The notes beneath the pieces are model-generated. The model did no database searches, had not been told where the DNA came from, and was given only the letters and a program-made list of their open reading frames with translations. 64,000 nt of DNA, from contig NZ_JANAVO010000001.1 of the NCBI RefSeq assembly GCF_024213555.1, forward strand, positions 124,001 to 188,000, written 5' to 3'. This document shows, piece after piece, positions 38,822 through 46,871 of this stretch (positions are counted from its first letter, which is position 1; each line of letters starts with the position of its first letter). The translations under genes were made by a program, and so were the position numbers. Origin of the DNA: Allokutzneria sp. A3M-2-11 16 (lineage in GTDB: Bacteria > Actinomycetota > Actinomycetes > Mycobacteriales > Pseudonocardiaceae).

Positions 38822-38994
38822 CGTGAAGCCTCCCGATAGCCGAAGTCCGTGCAGCCTAGCCGGGGCGGATCGGGCCCCCGATAGCACAGACCGCCGGGAA
38901 CGGGGTGGGGTTGAGTCGCTTCGGAAGTTCTTCGCGATGCGAAGGTCTCGAACAGCGGCGACTAGTCTTACCGGGCGAGCGTGAGGAGGCATCA

Positions 38995-39522
38995 GTGACC
39001 ACCGAGACGACCGAAGGCCGGATCGAGGGCCGCGACGCGGAGGCGTTCCTCCGGTTCGTCGAGCGCTTCGCCTCGGTGCTGGCCGACAGCGGCTGGCCGA
39101 GGATGCCCGCGCGCGTGTTCGTCTGCCTGCTCGCGGTGGACTCCGGCAGGCGCACCGCCGCCGAGCTCGCCGAGACGCTGCGGGTCAGCCCGGCGGCGAT
39201 CTCCGGGGCCGTCCGCTACCTGACGCAGGTCAACCTGCTCAGCCGGGAGCGCGATCCGGGCTCCCGGCGCGATGTCTACCGGGTGCACGACGACATCTGG
39301 TACGAGGCGGCGGTGCGCAAGGACCGCGCCCTGACCCGGTGGGAAACCAGCCTGCGCGAGGGAATCGAGGTGCTCGGCCCCGACTCCCCCGCCGGTCGCC
39401 GGATGACCGAGACGCTGGAGTTCTTCGAGTTCGTCCAGGGTGAGCTGCCCAGCCTGCTGGACCGCTGGCGCGAGGTGCGCGATCAGCTGCGCGCCCGGAC
39501 GGGACTCAGCGAGTCCAGCTGA
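38995..39522 (+). CDS. MarR/GbsR-like transcriptional regulator
   Basis: Winged-helix regulator (175 aa). The recognition region TAAELAETLRVSPAAISGAVRYL (about 55-77) is preceded by a helix with PRMPARVFVCLL, as in GbsR/MarR proteins. DPGSRRDVYRV makes the wing. A dimerisation helix follows at the C-terminus. GTG 38995 has a GAGGAGG site. It is divergent from the GT87 gene, and its 3' end overlaps the convergent P450 gene by 17 bp, so it may control either neighbour. Confidence 0.88.
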   Translation: MTTETTEGRIEGRDAEAFLRFVERFASVLADSGWPRMPARVFVCLLAVDSGRRTAAELAETLRVSPAAISGAVRYLTQVNLLSRERDPGSRRDVYRVHDDIWYEAAVRKDRALTRWETSLREGIEVLGPDSPAGRRMTETLEFFEFVQGELPSLLDRWREVRDQLRARTGLSESS

Positions 39523-40723
39523 CCGGGAGCTCGTGCACGCCGTAGATGGCCATGTCCGAGCGCATCCGCACCTCGTCGGCGGGCACGGCCAGGCGCAGCG
39601 ACGGGAAGCGGCGGAACAGCGCGGTGAAGGCGATCCGCAGCTCCGAGCGGGCCAGCTGCTGGCCGAGGCACTGGTGCACGCCGTGGCCGAATGCCAGGTG
39701 CCCGGTGGCCGAGCGCCCGAGGTCCAGCCGTTCCGGGTCGGGGAAGCGCTCCGGGTCGCGGTTGGCCACCGGCACCGAGATGGTCACCGACTGCCCCTTC
39801 CGCACCAGCTGCCCGTCCACCTCGACGTCCTCGGTCGCGGTCCTGAGCGGTCCGATGTGGATGATCGACAGGTAGCGCAGCATCTCCTCGACGGCGGTGC
39901 CCGCGATCGCCTCGTCCTCCTGGAGCCTGCGCAGCTGGTCCGGGTGCTGGAGCAGCGCGTAGACGCCGAGCCCGATCTGGTTGGCCGTGGTCTCGTGCCC
40001 CGCGACCAGCAGCACCGTGCCGATGTTGACCAGTTCCTCGTCGGTCAGGTCGCCCGCCGTGATCAGGTCGCTGAGCAGGTCGTCGCCGGGTTCGGCCCGC
40101 TTCTCCGAGACCAGCCGCGCGAGCAGCCGGGCCACCGCGCCGAACGCCTGCATCCGCCGTTCCATCGGGGTGTCCAACGCCAGCAGCACCCGGCTGTCCT
40201 CGTTGAACCCGCTCCGCTCGCCGTGCGGGACGCCGAGCAGTTCGCAGATCACCAGTGACGGCAGCGGCAGGGCGTACTCGGCGACGAGGTCGACCGCGCC
40301 CTGCCCGGTGTGCTCGCGCTCCATCGCGTCGAGCAGCTCCTCGGCGATCCGCTCGATCATCGGCTCCAGCGTCTTGATGCGGCGCACGGTGAAGGCACCG
40401 GTCAGCTGCCTGCGGTAGCGCGCGTGCTCCGGATCGTCCAGCCGCGTGAACATGCCGGGCTGGGGCTGCTTGCGCACGGACTCGGGCACCTCCATCGCGA
40501 TGGGCGAGTGCTGGAGGTCGGCGCGCACGCTGAAGCGCGGGTCCGCGAGCACCGCGCGGGCGGCGGCGTTGCCGGTGGCCAGCCAGCCCTGGTGGCCGTC
40601 CGGGTAGGTCATCGGGACGAGTGAGCGCTGCTCGTGCTCGCGGCTCAGCTCCTCCGGCGGGTCCAGCGGGCAGCGCCGGGTCAGCGGAAGTCCGTCCAGG
40701 GCGGTGGGCGCGTTCGGGTCCAT
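39506..40723 (-). CDS. Cytochrome P450
   Basis: Soluble bacterial P450 mono-oxygenase (405 aa) of the CYP105/107 type. The I-helix has VAGHETTANQ (oxygen-activation motif), the K-helix has the ExxR pair in EEMLRYLS, and the heme loop is FGHGVHQCLG with Cys352. R in FTRLDDPEHARYRR marks the C-helix heme contact. No redox partner or biosynthetic cluster is adjacent; substrate cannot be told. It overlaps the MarR-like gene tail by 17 bp, which could give antisense interference. Confidence 0.94.
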   Translation of the reverse strand: MDPNAPTALDGLPLTRRCPLDPPEELSREHEQRSLVPMTYPDGHQGWLATGNAAARAVLADPRFSVRADLQHSPIAMEVPESVRKQPQPGMFTRLDDPEHARYRRQLTGAFTVRRIKTLEPMIERIAEELLDAMEREHTGQGAVDLVAEYALPLPSLVICELLGVPHGERSGFNEDSRVLLALDTPMERRMQAFGAVARLLARLVSEKRAEPGDDLLSDLITAGDLTDEELVNIGTVLLVAGHETTANQIGLGVYALLQHPDQLRRLQEDEAIAGTAVEEMLRYLSIIHIGPLRTATEDVEVDGQLVRKGQSVTISVPVANRDPERFPDPERLDLGRSATGHLAFGHGVHQCLGQQLARSELRIAFTALFRRFPSLRLAVPADEVRMRSDMAIYGVHELPVSWTR

Positions 40724-40825
40724 GCTTCGGAAGCTACACCTGGTTCACAAGTTCGTGAAGACTGTGAACGGAAGCGTTGCCCGTAGGGGCGCGGACGCAC
40801 CCTGGAAGGACTTTACGAGAATTCC

Positions 40826-40853
40826 GCCAAGATTGGCCTACGGCCGGGTAAAG
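40826..40853 (+). promoter_or_regulatory. Shared motif upstream of first GH75 gene
   Basis: The palindrome GCCAA-GA-TTGGC (40826-40837) runs into CTA and, 6 nt later, GGTAAAG (40847-40853). The same arrangement with the same 6-nt gap recurs at 42465-42493 upstream of the third GH75 gene. Confidence 0.45.
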
Positions 40854-40952
40854 GCGCACCTCGCGGTACGAAGAAAAACTCGTCGTTGCTTTTTCGCGGC
40901 GATCCGGCATTTAATTAGTAAAGAACCCTTCCCTGCCGAGAACGGGATCGCC

Positions 40953-41639
40953 ATGAACAACACTCTTCGCAGGCTCGCAGTGACCGCCTTCGCACTCACC
41001 ACCGCGCTCACACTGACCGCGACACAGGCGGGAGCGCAGCCCGCCGAACTGGCCGCAGGCCCGACCGCCGGACAGCTCAAGGCCGCGGTTGCCAAGTGCG
41101 GCAACCAGATCTCCTCCGGCAAGTACGCCCACGACGCGGGCGGGGCCGGCAAGAGCGCGGTGTGCAAGACCAAGGGCGCCGTGCACTGGAAGGCCGACTT
41201 CGACGTCGACTGCGACGGCCAGAAAACGCCGAAGTGCAATAAGAGCACGGACCCGTCCTGGCAGAACGCGACCGCGTGGCCGCAGTCCAACGGAAAGCCG
41301 CTGAACGCCGAGAAGCTGCCCTTCGTCGTCGTTCCCGGAATCAGCTCCAAGTGGAACTACAAGAATTCCGGGATCGGCGGCGGCACCGTGGCGGCCGTGG
41401 TCTACAAGGACCGGGTCGTCTACGCCGTCGTCGGCGACGTCGGGCCGAAGGCGATCATCGGCGAGGGCTCCTACGCGCTCGCCAAGGCGCTGGGCATCAA
41501 CCCGAACCCGAAGACCGGCGGCATCGGCGGCTCGGTCGTCGACTACATCCTCTTCCCGGGCGTCAAGGTCGGCAAGATCGAGGACCAGGGCGCGGTCAGG
41601 ACGCTCGGCGCCAAGTCCGCCACGAAGCTGGTGGGCTGA
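40953..41639 (+). CDS. Secreted GH75 chitosanase-like protein 1
   Basis: Secreted glycoside hydrolase of the GH75 (fungal-type chitosanase) family, 228 aa. A Sec signal peptide ends near TQAGA (about residue 28). The mature protein shows HWKADFDVDCDGQKTPKC, PFVVVPGIS, and the putative catalytic region VVGDVGPKAIIGEGSY, where the Asp and Glu would be the acid/base pair. It ends in a Val/Gly tail with no extra domain. ATG 40953 is set by the signal peptide. It is the first of three tandem paralogues. Chitosan cleavage is inferred from the family. Confidence 0.85.
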   Translation: MNNTLRRLAVTAFALTTALTLTATQAGAQPAELAAGPTAGQLKAAVAKCGNQISSGKYAHDAGGAGKSAVCKTKGAVHWKADFDVDCDGQKTPKCNKSTDPSWQNATAWPQSNGKPLNAEKLPFVVVPGISSKWNYKNSGIGGGTVAAVVYKDRVVYAVVGDVGPKAIIGEGSYALAKALGINPNPKTGGIGGSVVDYILFPGVKVGKIEDQGAVRTLGAKSATKLVG

Positions 41640-41761
41640 CCGGGGTCACCAGCGGGACCAGCAACGGACAAGCGGGCGCACGTATTGGTAAATGACCCTT
41701 ACGAGGGGCGGGGAACTGCCCCTGGCCCCTGCCGTTCTCCCCTGCCAAGAACGAGGTCGCC

Positions 41762-42448
41762 ATGAACAAGACGCTCACCAGGTTCGCCGTGGCCGTGCTC
41801 GCGGTCACCGCCGCATCCGCGTTCACCACGGCACACGCGGGAGCGCAGCCCGCCGAGCTCGCCGCAGGCCCCACCGCCGCGCAGGTCAAAGCCGCGGTGG
41901 CGAAGTGCACGAAGCAGCTCTCCAGCGGCAAGTACGCCCACGACGCGGGCGGCTCCAGCACCGTGCCCGTGTGCAAGACCAAGGACGCCGTGCACTGGAA
42001 GGCCGACTTCGACATCGACTGCGACGGCCAGGTGACGACCAAGTGCAACAAGCAGACCGACCCGTACTTCCAGCCGGAGACCGCGTGGCAGCAGTCCAAC
42101 GGCAAGCACCTCAACTCCGCCGCCCTGCCGTTCGTGGTCGTCCCCGGCATCAGCAGCAGGTGGAGCTGGAAGGCGGCGGGCATCACCGGCGGGACCGTGG
42201 CCGCCGTGGTCTACAAGGACAAGCTCGTCTACGCGGTGGTCGGTGACATCGGCCCGACCGCGATCATCGGCGAGGGCTCCTACCGGCTGGCCGAGCTCCT
42301 CGGCATCAACCCGCACCCGTCGACCGGCGGCATCGGCGGCTCGGTCGTCGATTTCGTGCTGTTCCCGGGAGTGAAGGCGAGCCAGATCGAGAATCAGACT
42401 TCCGCGCAGACGCTCGGTGCCGCCGCGGCCACGAAACTCGTGGGCTGA
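41762..42448 (+). CDS. Secreted GH75 chitosanase-like protein 2
   Basis: Paralogue of the preceding gene with the same length (228 aa) and layout: signal peptide ending at AHAGA, KADFDIDCDGQVTTKC, PFVVVPGIS, and catalytic region VVGDIGPTAIIGEGSY. The near-identical start context (AAGAACGAGGTCGCCATGAA) of genes 1 and 2 supports a recent duplication. It lies 122 bp downstream of gene 1 with its own leader. A strong stem-loop follows at 42505. Confidence 0.85.
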   Translation: MNKTLTRFAVAVLAVTAASAFTTAHAGAQPAELAAGPTAAQVKAAVAKCTKQLSSGKYAHDAGGSSTVPVCKTKDAVHWKADFDIDCDGQVTTKCNKQTDPYFQPETAWQQSNGKHLNSAALPFVVVPGISSRWSWKAAGITGGTVAAVVYKDKLVYAVVGDIGPTAIIGEGSYRLAELLGINPHPSTGGIGGSVVDFVLFPGVKASQIENQTSAQTLGAAAATKLVG

Positions 42449-42464
42449 CCCTTTATCGAACAAC

Positions 42465-42493
42465 GGCCAAGAATGGCCTAACAAACGGTAAAC
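42465..42493 (+). promoter_or_regulatory. Shared motif upstream of third GH75 gene
   Basis: GGCCA-AGAA-TGGCC (42465-42478), then TA and, 6 nt later, GGTAAAC (42487-42493). It repeats the motif at 40826-40853 and lies just past the stop of gene 2, before the terminator-like stem at 42505. Confidence 0.45.
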
Positions 42494-42504
42494 TTGCAGG
42501 TCAG

Positions 42505-42536
42505 AGCCCCGCAAGGGCATACACCCTTGCGGGGCT
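42505..42536 (+). terminator. Stem-loop after second GH75 gene
   Basis: Perfect 13-bp arms (42505-42517 and 42524-42536) with a 6-nt loop. GC-rich without a clear T-run, but placed between genes 2 and 3. It may act as a terminator or as an attenuator, as it is downstream of the 42465 motif. Confidence 0.7.
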
Positions 42537-42640
42537 GCTCTATTCGGGGGAGTTCGTAAAAGCTCTTACCAAGGGGCTGGCCTTTTTCCGAATCGCACGG
42601 TTACCCTCCTCATCCCCTGCACATTTCGGGAGTGATCACC

Positions 42641-43777
42641 GTGCGAATGACGATCGCGAAGCTCGCGACCGCGACCCTGCTGCTCGTGGCCGCCTCCCCC
42701 AGCGCGGCCGCCCAGCAGGCGCCCGCGGCCGACCCCACTGCGGCACAGCTCAAGGCCGCCGTGGCCAAGTGCACGAAGCAGCTCTCCAACGGCAAGTTCG
42801 GCCACGACGCGGGCGGCACCAGGACCGTGCCGGTGTGCGCCACCGGCAACGCGGTGCACTGGAAGGCCGACATGGACATCGTCTGCGACGGCCAGCCGAC
42901 CGCGAAGTGCAACAAGACCACCGATCCGTGGTTCCAGCCGCAGACCGCGTGGACCCAGTCCGACAAGAAGTACCTGATCGCCGACAAGCTGCCCTTCATC
43001 GTCGTCCCCGGCGTCAGCACGACGTGGAACTTCAAGGGCGCCAACATCACCGGCGGAACCGTGGCAGCCGTGGTGTACAAGGAAAAAGTCGTCTACGCGG
43101 TCGTCGGCGACGTCGGCCCGACCAGCGCGATCGGCGAGGGCTCCTACCGGCTCGCGGAGCTGCTGGGCATCAACCCCAACCCGAAGACCGGCGGCGTCAG
43201 CGGCGCGGTCGTCGACTACATCCTCTTCCCCGGCGTGAAGGCGACGCCGATCGAGAACCACGGCAGCGCGGTCTCGCGCGGCACGACCGCCGCCGCGGAC
43301 CTGGTCGCGGGCCGCAAGGGCTGCACCGGCACGAAGATCGACTTCGCCGCGTACCCGGCCCTCGCGGCCGGAGCCTCCGGCGATGCGGTCAAAGCGGCGC
43401 AATGTGTGTTGCGCGCCAACGGTTTCAGCACCGGCGAGGGCGATCCGACCGGCACGCTGGACGAGGCGACCGCGACGGCCGTGAAGAAGTTCCAGACCGC
43501 CAAGGGGCTGCCCGCGACCGGAGCGGTCGACGCCAGGACGTGGACCGCGCTGCTGTCAGCGGGCAGCACTCCGCAGGTCCGGGACGGCTCCTCCGGCGAA
43601 GCCGTCGGCCGGGTGCAGCGCGCGCTGAACGCGGCGGTCGCGGCGAAGCTGGACATCGACGGGCAGTTCGGCCCCGACACCACAGCCGCCGTCAAGGAGT
43701 ACCAGTCCGCCCGGGGCCTCGCGGCGGACGGCGTCGTCGGCACCGACACCTGGAAGGTCTTCCAGGCTGGCCGCTGA
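42641..43777 (+). CDS. Secreted GH75 protein 3 with two peptidoglycan-binding domains
   Basis: Modular secreted enzyme (378 aa). Signal peptide ends near SAAAQQ. The GH75 domain (about 25-225) carries KADMDIVCDGQPTAKC, PFIVVPGVS and VVGDVGPTSAIGEGSY. Two PG_binding_1 repeats follow (about 235-300 and 305-378), each ending in the domain's xxGxVDxxTWxxL-type pattern (GAVDARTWTALL, GVVGTDTWKVF). I chose GTG 42641 because GGGAG is 8 nt upstream. The wall-binding repeats suggest it stays on the cell surface or attacks polymer in the wall, unlike genes 1 and 2. Confidence 0.87.
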   Translation: MRMTIAKLATATLLLVAASPSAAAQQAPAADPTAAQLKAAVAKCTKQLSNGKFGHDAGGTRTVPVCATGNAVHWKADMDIVCDGQPTAKCNKTTDPWFQPQTAWTQSDKKYLIADKLPFIVVPGVSTTWNFKGANITGGTVAAVVYKEKVVYAVVGDVGPTSAIGEGSYRLAELLGINPNPKTGGVSGAVVDYILFPGVKATPIENHGSAVSRGTTAAADLVAGRKGCTGTKIDFAAYPALAAGASGDAVKAAQCVLRANGFSTGEGDPTGTLDEATATAVKKFQTAKGLPATGAVDARTWTALLSAGSTPQVRDGSSGEAVGRVQRALNAAVAAKLDIDGQFGPDTTAAVKEYQSARGLAADGVVGTDTWKVFQAGR

Positions 43778-43784
43778 TCGCCTT

Positions 43785-43841
43785 ATTTCGTACTCCCACC
43801 GAGCAAGGAAAGCGCTTTCATTCCCGCAGGGAGTACGAAAT
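43785..43841. repeat. Hairpin element with TTTCGTACTC arms, copy 1
   Basis: Perfect 13-bp arms (43785-43797, 43829-43841; ATTTCGTACTCCC and its complement) around a 31-nt loop containing GGAAAGCGCT. It sits between convergent GH75 gene 3 and dinB. A second element with the same TTTCGTACTC core and related loop lies at 62094-62162. Confidence 0.75.
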
Positions 43842-43923
43842 GGAGGATTATTTCTTGTACATTTGTATAACACTCGTCCACTGCGGTGAATAGTAGAGGG
43901 GCCGTGTGGGAAAAGTGTGGGAG

Positions 43924-45186
43924 CTAGCGCTCCGGACGGGGCTTCAACAACGACGCGGGGCGAATGGCGGCCGTGCCGAACTTCGTGCGCGCCAGATCGG
44001 CGGCCTCGTCCGCCTCGCGCCAGCCGCGTTCCGGGGCGTCCAGCACCAGCTGCTCGCCCATCGCGTCCCCCTCGCCGAGCTGCTCCGCCCGCACCCCGAT
44101 CAGCCGGACCGCGCCCGGCGGGACCTGTTCGGCCAGCAGCCGGGCGGCCGTGCGGTAGACCTCCTGGCTCAGGTTCGTCGGCACCTGGAGGGTCTTCGAC
44201 CTGGTGATCGTGGTGAAGTCGGCGAAGCGCACCTTGATCGAGACCGTCCTGGCCCGCAGGTCCCTGGCCCGCAACGACGCCGCGGTGCGCTCGCTCAGCC
44301 GCAGCAGCTCGCGGCGCAGCACCTCGCGGTCGGTCTGGTCGACGTCGAAGGTCTCCTCGGCACCGATCGACTTCTCCGCGACCTCGGGAACCACGCGCCG
44401 CCCGTCAATGCCGTTGGCCAGCGCGAACAGGTGCTCGGCCGCGGCGTTGCCGAGCATCCGGCGCAGGCGGGGCAGCGGGGTGCGGGCCACGTCGGCCACC
44501 CTGGTCAGGCCCTGCTGGGTCAGCTTCTCGGCGGTGCGCGCGCCGACGCCCCACAGCGCGGAGACCGGCAGCGGGCTGAGGAAGTCCATGATCTCGGCGG
44601 CCGGGACGACCATCATGCCGTCCGGTTTGCACAGGCCGGAGGCGAGCTTGGCGACGAACTTGGTGGCCGCGACGCCGACCGAGCAGGTCACGCCGTGTTC
44701 GGCCTGCACGCGCTCGCGGATCTGGGCGCCGAGCTGGGCGGGGGTGCGCCGCAGTCTCCGCAGCGCGCCCCCGACGTCGAGGAAGGCCTCGTCCAGGCTC
44801 AGCGGCTCCACGAGCGGGGTCAGCTCGCGGAAGATCCCCATCATCCCCGCGGAAACCTGCTGGTAGGCGGGGAAGTCGGGCGGGAGGAAGACCGCATGGG
44901 GGCACAGCTTGCGGGCCTGGGCGGTGGGCATGGCGGAACGGATGCCGTAGCCGCGGGCGATGTAGTTGGCCGAGCACACCACGCCCCGGCCGCCGGTCCC
45001 GCCGACCACGACGGGACGTTCCCGCAGCTCGGGGCGGCTGCGGATCTCGACAGAGGCGTAGAAGGCGTCCATGTCCACGTGCAGCACGGTGCAGCCGGAA
45101 TCATCAGGCCAGTCATCGGTCCACTGACCACCCCGCGCCCGGAACCGCTCCAGCAACCCCCGTGGCAGGTCGCCGCTGCGTCCCAT
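43924..45186 (-). CDS. dinB: DNA polymerase IV (Y family)
   Basis: Error-prone translesion polymerase (420 aa). Metal-binding motifs are VLHVDMDAFYASVE near residue 33 and SLDEAFLDV (about 125). PVVVGGTGGRGVVCSANY is the finger region. The thumb HhH segment (LWGVGARTAEKL) and little-finger domain follow. No C-terminal beta-clamp QxxLF motif is obvious. I chose ATG 45186 with a GGAGG site; a longer frame would start inside a palindromic repeat. No LexA-type box is visible upstream. Confidence 0.93.
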   Translation of the reverse strand: MGRSGDLPRGLLERFRARGGQWTDDWPDDSGCTVLHVDMDAFYASVEIRSRPELRERPVVVGGTGGRGVVCSANYIARGYGIRSAMPTAQARKLCPHAVFLPPDFPAYQQVSAGMMGIFRELTPLVEPLSLDEAFLDVGGALRRLRRTPAQLGAQIRERVQAEHGVTCSVGVAATKFVAKLASGLCKPDGMMVVPAAEIMDFLSPLPVSALWGVGARTAEKLTQQGLTRVADVARTPLPRLRRMLGNAAAEHLFALANGIDGRRVVPEVAEKSIGAEETFDVDQTDREVLRRELLRLSERTAASLRARDLRARTVSIKVRFADFTTITRSKTLQVPTNLSQEVYRTAARLLAEQVPPGAVRLIGVRAEQLGEGDAMGEQLVLDAPERGWREADEAADLARTKFGTAAIRPASLLKPRPER

Positions 45187-45218
45187 TCCCGCGCCTCCGT
45201 CTCCGCCTGTCGGTGCTG

Positions 45219-45245
45219 ATGCTCGACCCCGCAAGCGGGTCTTCG
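45219..45245 (+). repeat. 27-nt palindromic repeat, copy A (intergenic)
   Basis: Core begins ATGCTCGACC and ends GGTCTTCG, between dinB and the gcvH-like gene. Flanking GCCTGTCG and CGACAGGC extend the palindrome. Same core as copies at 50074-50100 (reverse, one difference) and 58623-58649 (two paired differences). Confidence 0.8.
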
Positions 45246-45261
45246 ACAGGCGAGAGCGAGA

Positions 45262-45687
45262 CTACTGCGGGAGTCCGACAACCGGCCCGCGGTCGTACTC
45301 GGGCTCGGCCTCGGTGAGCTGGCTGTACTCGGCCGGGGAGAGGGCGTGCTCCGGCCACTCGGTCAGCCGCACCTTGAACAACCAGCCCGCCTGGTACGGG
45401 TCGCGGCCGACCAGCCACGGGTTGAGCAGGACATCGGTGTTGACCTCGACGACCTCGCCGCTGACCGGGGCGTAGAGGGGCCGGGAGAGCTGGCGGGACT
45501 CGAACTCGCCGCAGGACAGGCCCGCGGTCACGTAGCTGCCGGGACGCGGGAGCTGCACCCGCTCGACACAGCCGAGGAAGGCCGTGGCGACCGGGGTGAT
45601 GCCGACCGTCACCGGCCAGCTCTCGTAGGCGATCCAACCGTGGTCGTAGGTGTAGTCCAGCTCCGATGGAACATGATTCTGCGTCAC
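45262..45687 (-). CDS. GcvH-like protein lacking the lipoyl lysine
   Basis: Lipoyl-domain protein of the glycine-cleavage H type (141 aa): HGWIAYESWPVTVGIT, then LYAPVSGEVVEVN and NPWLVGRDPYQAGWLFKVRL, close to true GcvH. In GcvH the lipoate-carrying Lys sits in ESVKA; here the aligned segment is FESRQLSRP and the position is Gln (CAG). It therefore cannot be lipoylated in the usual way. No gcvT or gcvP is adjacent. The GTG start has a GGAG site. A TTGCCG/TAGATT promoter lies upstream (45739-45767). It may be a derived scaffold or binding protein; role unknown. Confidence 0.85.
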   Translation of the reverse strand: MTQNHVPSELDYTYDHGWIAYESWPVTVGITPVATAFLGCVERVQLPRPGSYVTAGLSCGEFESRQLSRPLYAPVSGEVVEVNTDVLLNPWLVGRDPYQAGWLFKVRLTEWPEHALSPAEYSQLTEAEPEYDRGPVVGLPQ

Positions 45688-45738
45688 GTTTTCTCCAGGG
45701 AACGCCGTGGCACATGGCGGCTAGGGAAAGTGCGACAG

Positions 45739-45767
45739 AATCTATGAGGACTCATGGATAACGGCAA
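45739..45767 (-). promoter_or_regulatory. Promoter of the gcvH-like gene with spacer palindrome
   Basis: Minus-strand TTGCCG (45767-45762) and TAGATT (45744-45739) with an exact 17-bp spacer. The spacer holds ATGAG-GA-CTCAT (45744-45755), a perfect inverted repeat that could bind a repressor. The surrounding 200 bp are clearly more AT-rich than the rest of the window. Confidence 0.55.
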
Positions 45768-45899
45768 TATCTGAACACGAAAGAAAGCCCGTTGCATAAA
45801 AAGTTCTATGAATCCCCACTAAGTCGAGCTTAAGCCCCGCAGGCAAGCCCGCCGCACCCGATTCGTGTGCACGGTCACACAATCCGGGCGCGAGCGATC

Positions 45900-46871
45900 T
45901 CACCCCTCGACGACATCCGAAGGATCGGCTCCGGCGGCGAACCGGCGCACGTTCTCCAGCGCCGCCTGGGCGATGCGCAACATCGACTCGCGGGTGACGC
46001 CACCGGCGTGCGGGGACAGCGCCACGTTGGGCGCGCGCAGCAGCGGCAGGTCGGCGGGCGGCGGCTCCGGGTCGAAGACGTCGAGGCCCGCCCCGCCCAG
46101 CCGCCCGTCGGTGAGCGCCCGCGCCAGCGCGTCCTGGTCGACCAGGGCACCGCGCGAGGTGTTCACCAGGATCGCGGTCGGCTTCATCAGCTTGAGCCTG
46201 CGCTCGTCGACCAGGTGCCGGGTGGCGTCGGTCAGCGGCAGCTGGAGCGAGACGTAGTCGGACTCCGCGAGCAGGTCGTCGAGCTCCATCCGCGCCGCGA
46301 CGCCGTACTCGTTCATCACGTCCACGGGCACGGGAGTCCTGGTGTTGACCACGATCCGCATGTCGAAGGCGCGCGCCCGCCTCGCCAGCTGCTTGCCGAT
46401 CGCGCCGAAGCCGACGATGCCCAGCGTCTTGCCGAACAGCTCGGTGATGCTGAACTGCAAGCGCGGCAAGGCCCAGTCGCCCTCGCGCAGCGCCTCGTGC
46501 CCGGGGATGAGCTGCTTGGCCAGCGCGAGCATCAGCGTCATCGTCTGCTCCGCGACGTCCTGCGCCTCCGCCGACGTGGAGCCGATGTTGCACACCCGCA
46601 CGCCCTTCGCCGCCGCGGCGGCCGTGTCCACGTAGTCGAACCCGTGGCTGGCGCACTGGATCAGCCGCAGGTCCTCGGCGGCGGCGATGTGCTCGGCGCC
46701 GATCGGGGCGAGCGCGGTGATGATCACCTCGGCCTCGCGCAGCGCCTCCGGGTCGGCGCCCGGCTCCTCGACCGGGGTGGCGTCGAAGCCCGGCCCGAGC
46801 GCGGCCGCGAACATCCCGCCGAGCTTGCCCCCGCCCATGTGCGGGGGCATCACGATCAGAACCTTCGTCAC
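45900..46871 (-). CDS. D-2-hydroxyacid dehydrogenase (phosphoglycerate dehydrogenase-like)
   Basis: NAD-dependent D-isomer 2-hydroxyacid dehydrogenase (323 aa). The Rossmann motif is GIVGFGAIGKQLAR. Catalytic residues appear as Arg in NTSRGALVD, Glu in DVFDPEP and His in SPHAGGVT. There is no ACT or regulatory domain, so serine-pathway SerA is unlikely. It starts with a GTG overlapping the preceding gene's stop (GTGA). Co-expression with the FMN alpha-hydroxy-acid oxidase suggests a joint role in 2-hydroxyacid turnover; substrate not determined. Confidence 0.9.
   Translation of the reverse strand: MTKVLIVMPPHMGGGKLGGMFAAALGPGFDATPVEEPGADPEALREAEVIITALAPIGAEHIAAAEDLRLIQCASHGFDYVDTAAAAAKGVRVCNIGSTSAEAQDVAEQTMTLMLALAKQLIPGHEALREGDWALPRLQFSITELFGKTLGIVGFGAIGKQLARRARAFDMRIVVNTRTPVPVDVMNEYGVAARMELDDLLAESDYVSLQLPLTDATRHLVDERRLKLMKPTAILVNTSRGALVDQDALARALTDGRLGGAGLDVFDPEPPPADLPLLRAPNVALSPHAGGVTRESMLRIAQAALENVRRFAAGADPSDVVEG

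Noticed and set aside
45186-45234. Longer N-terminus of DinB starting at 45234
   Set aside because: The added residues come from the palindromic repeat, and the ATG at 45186 has the better ribosome site.
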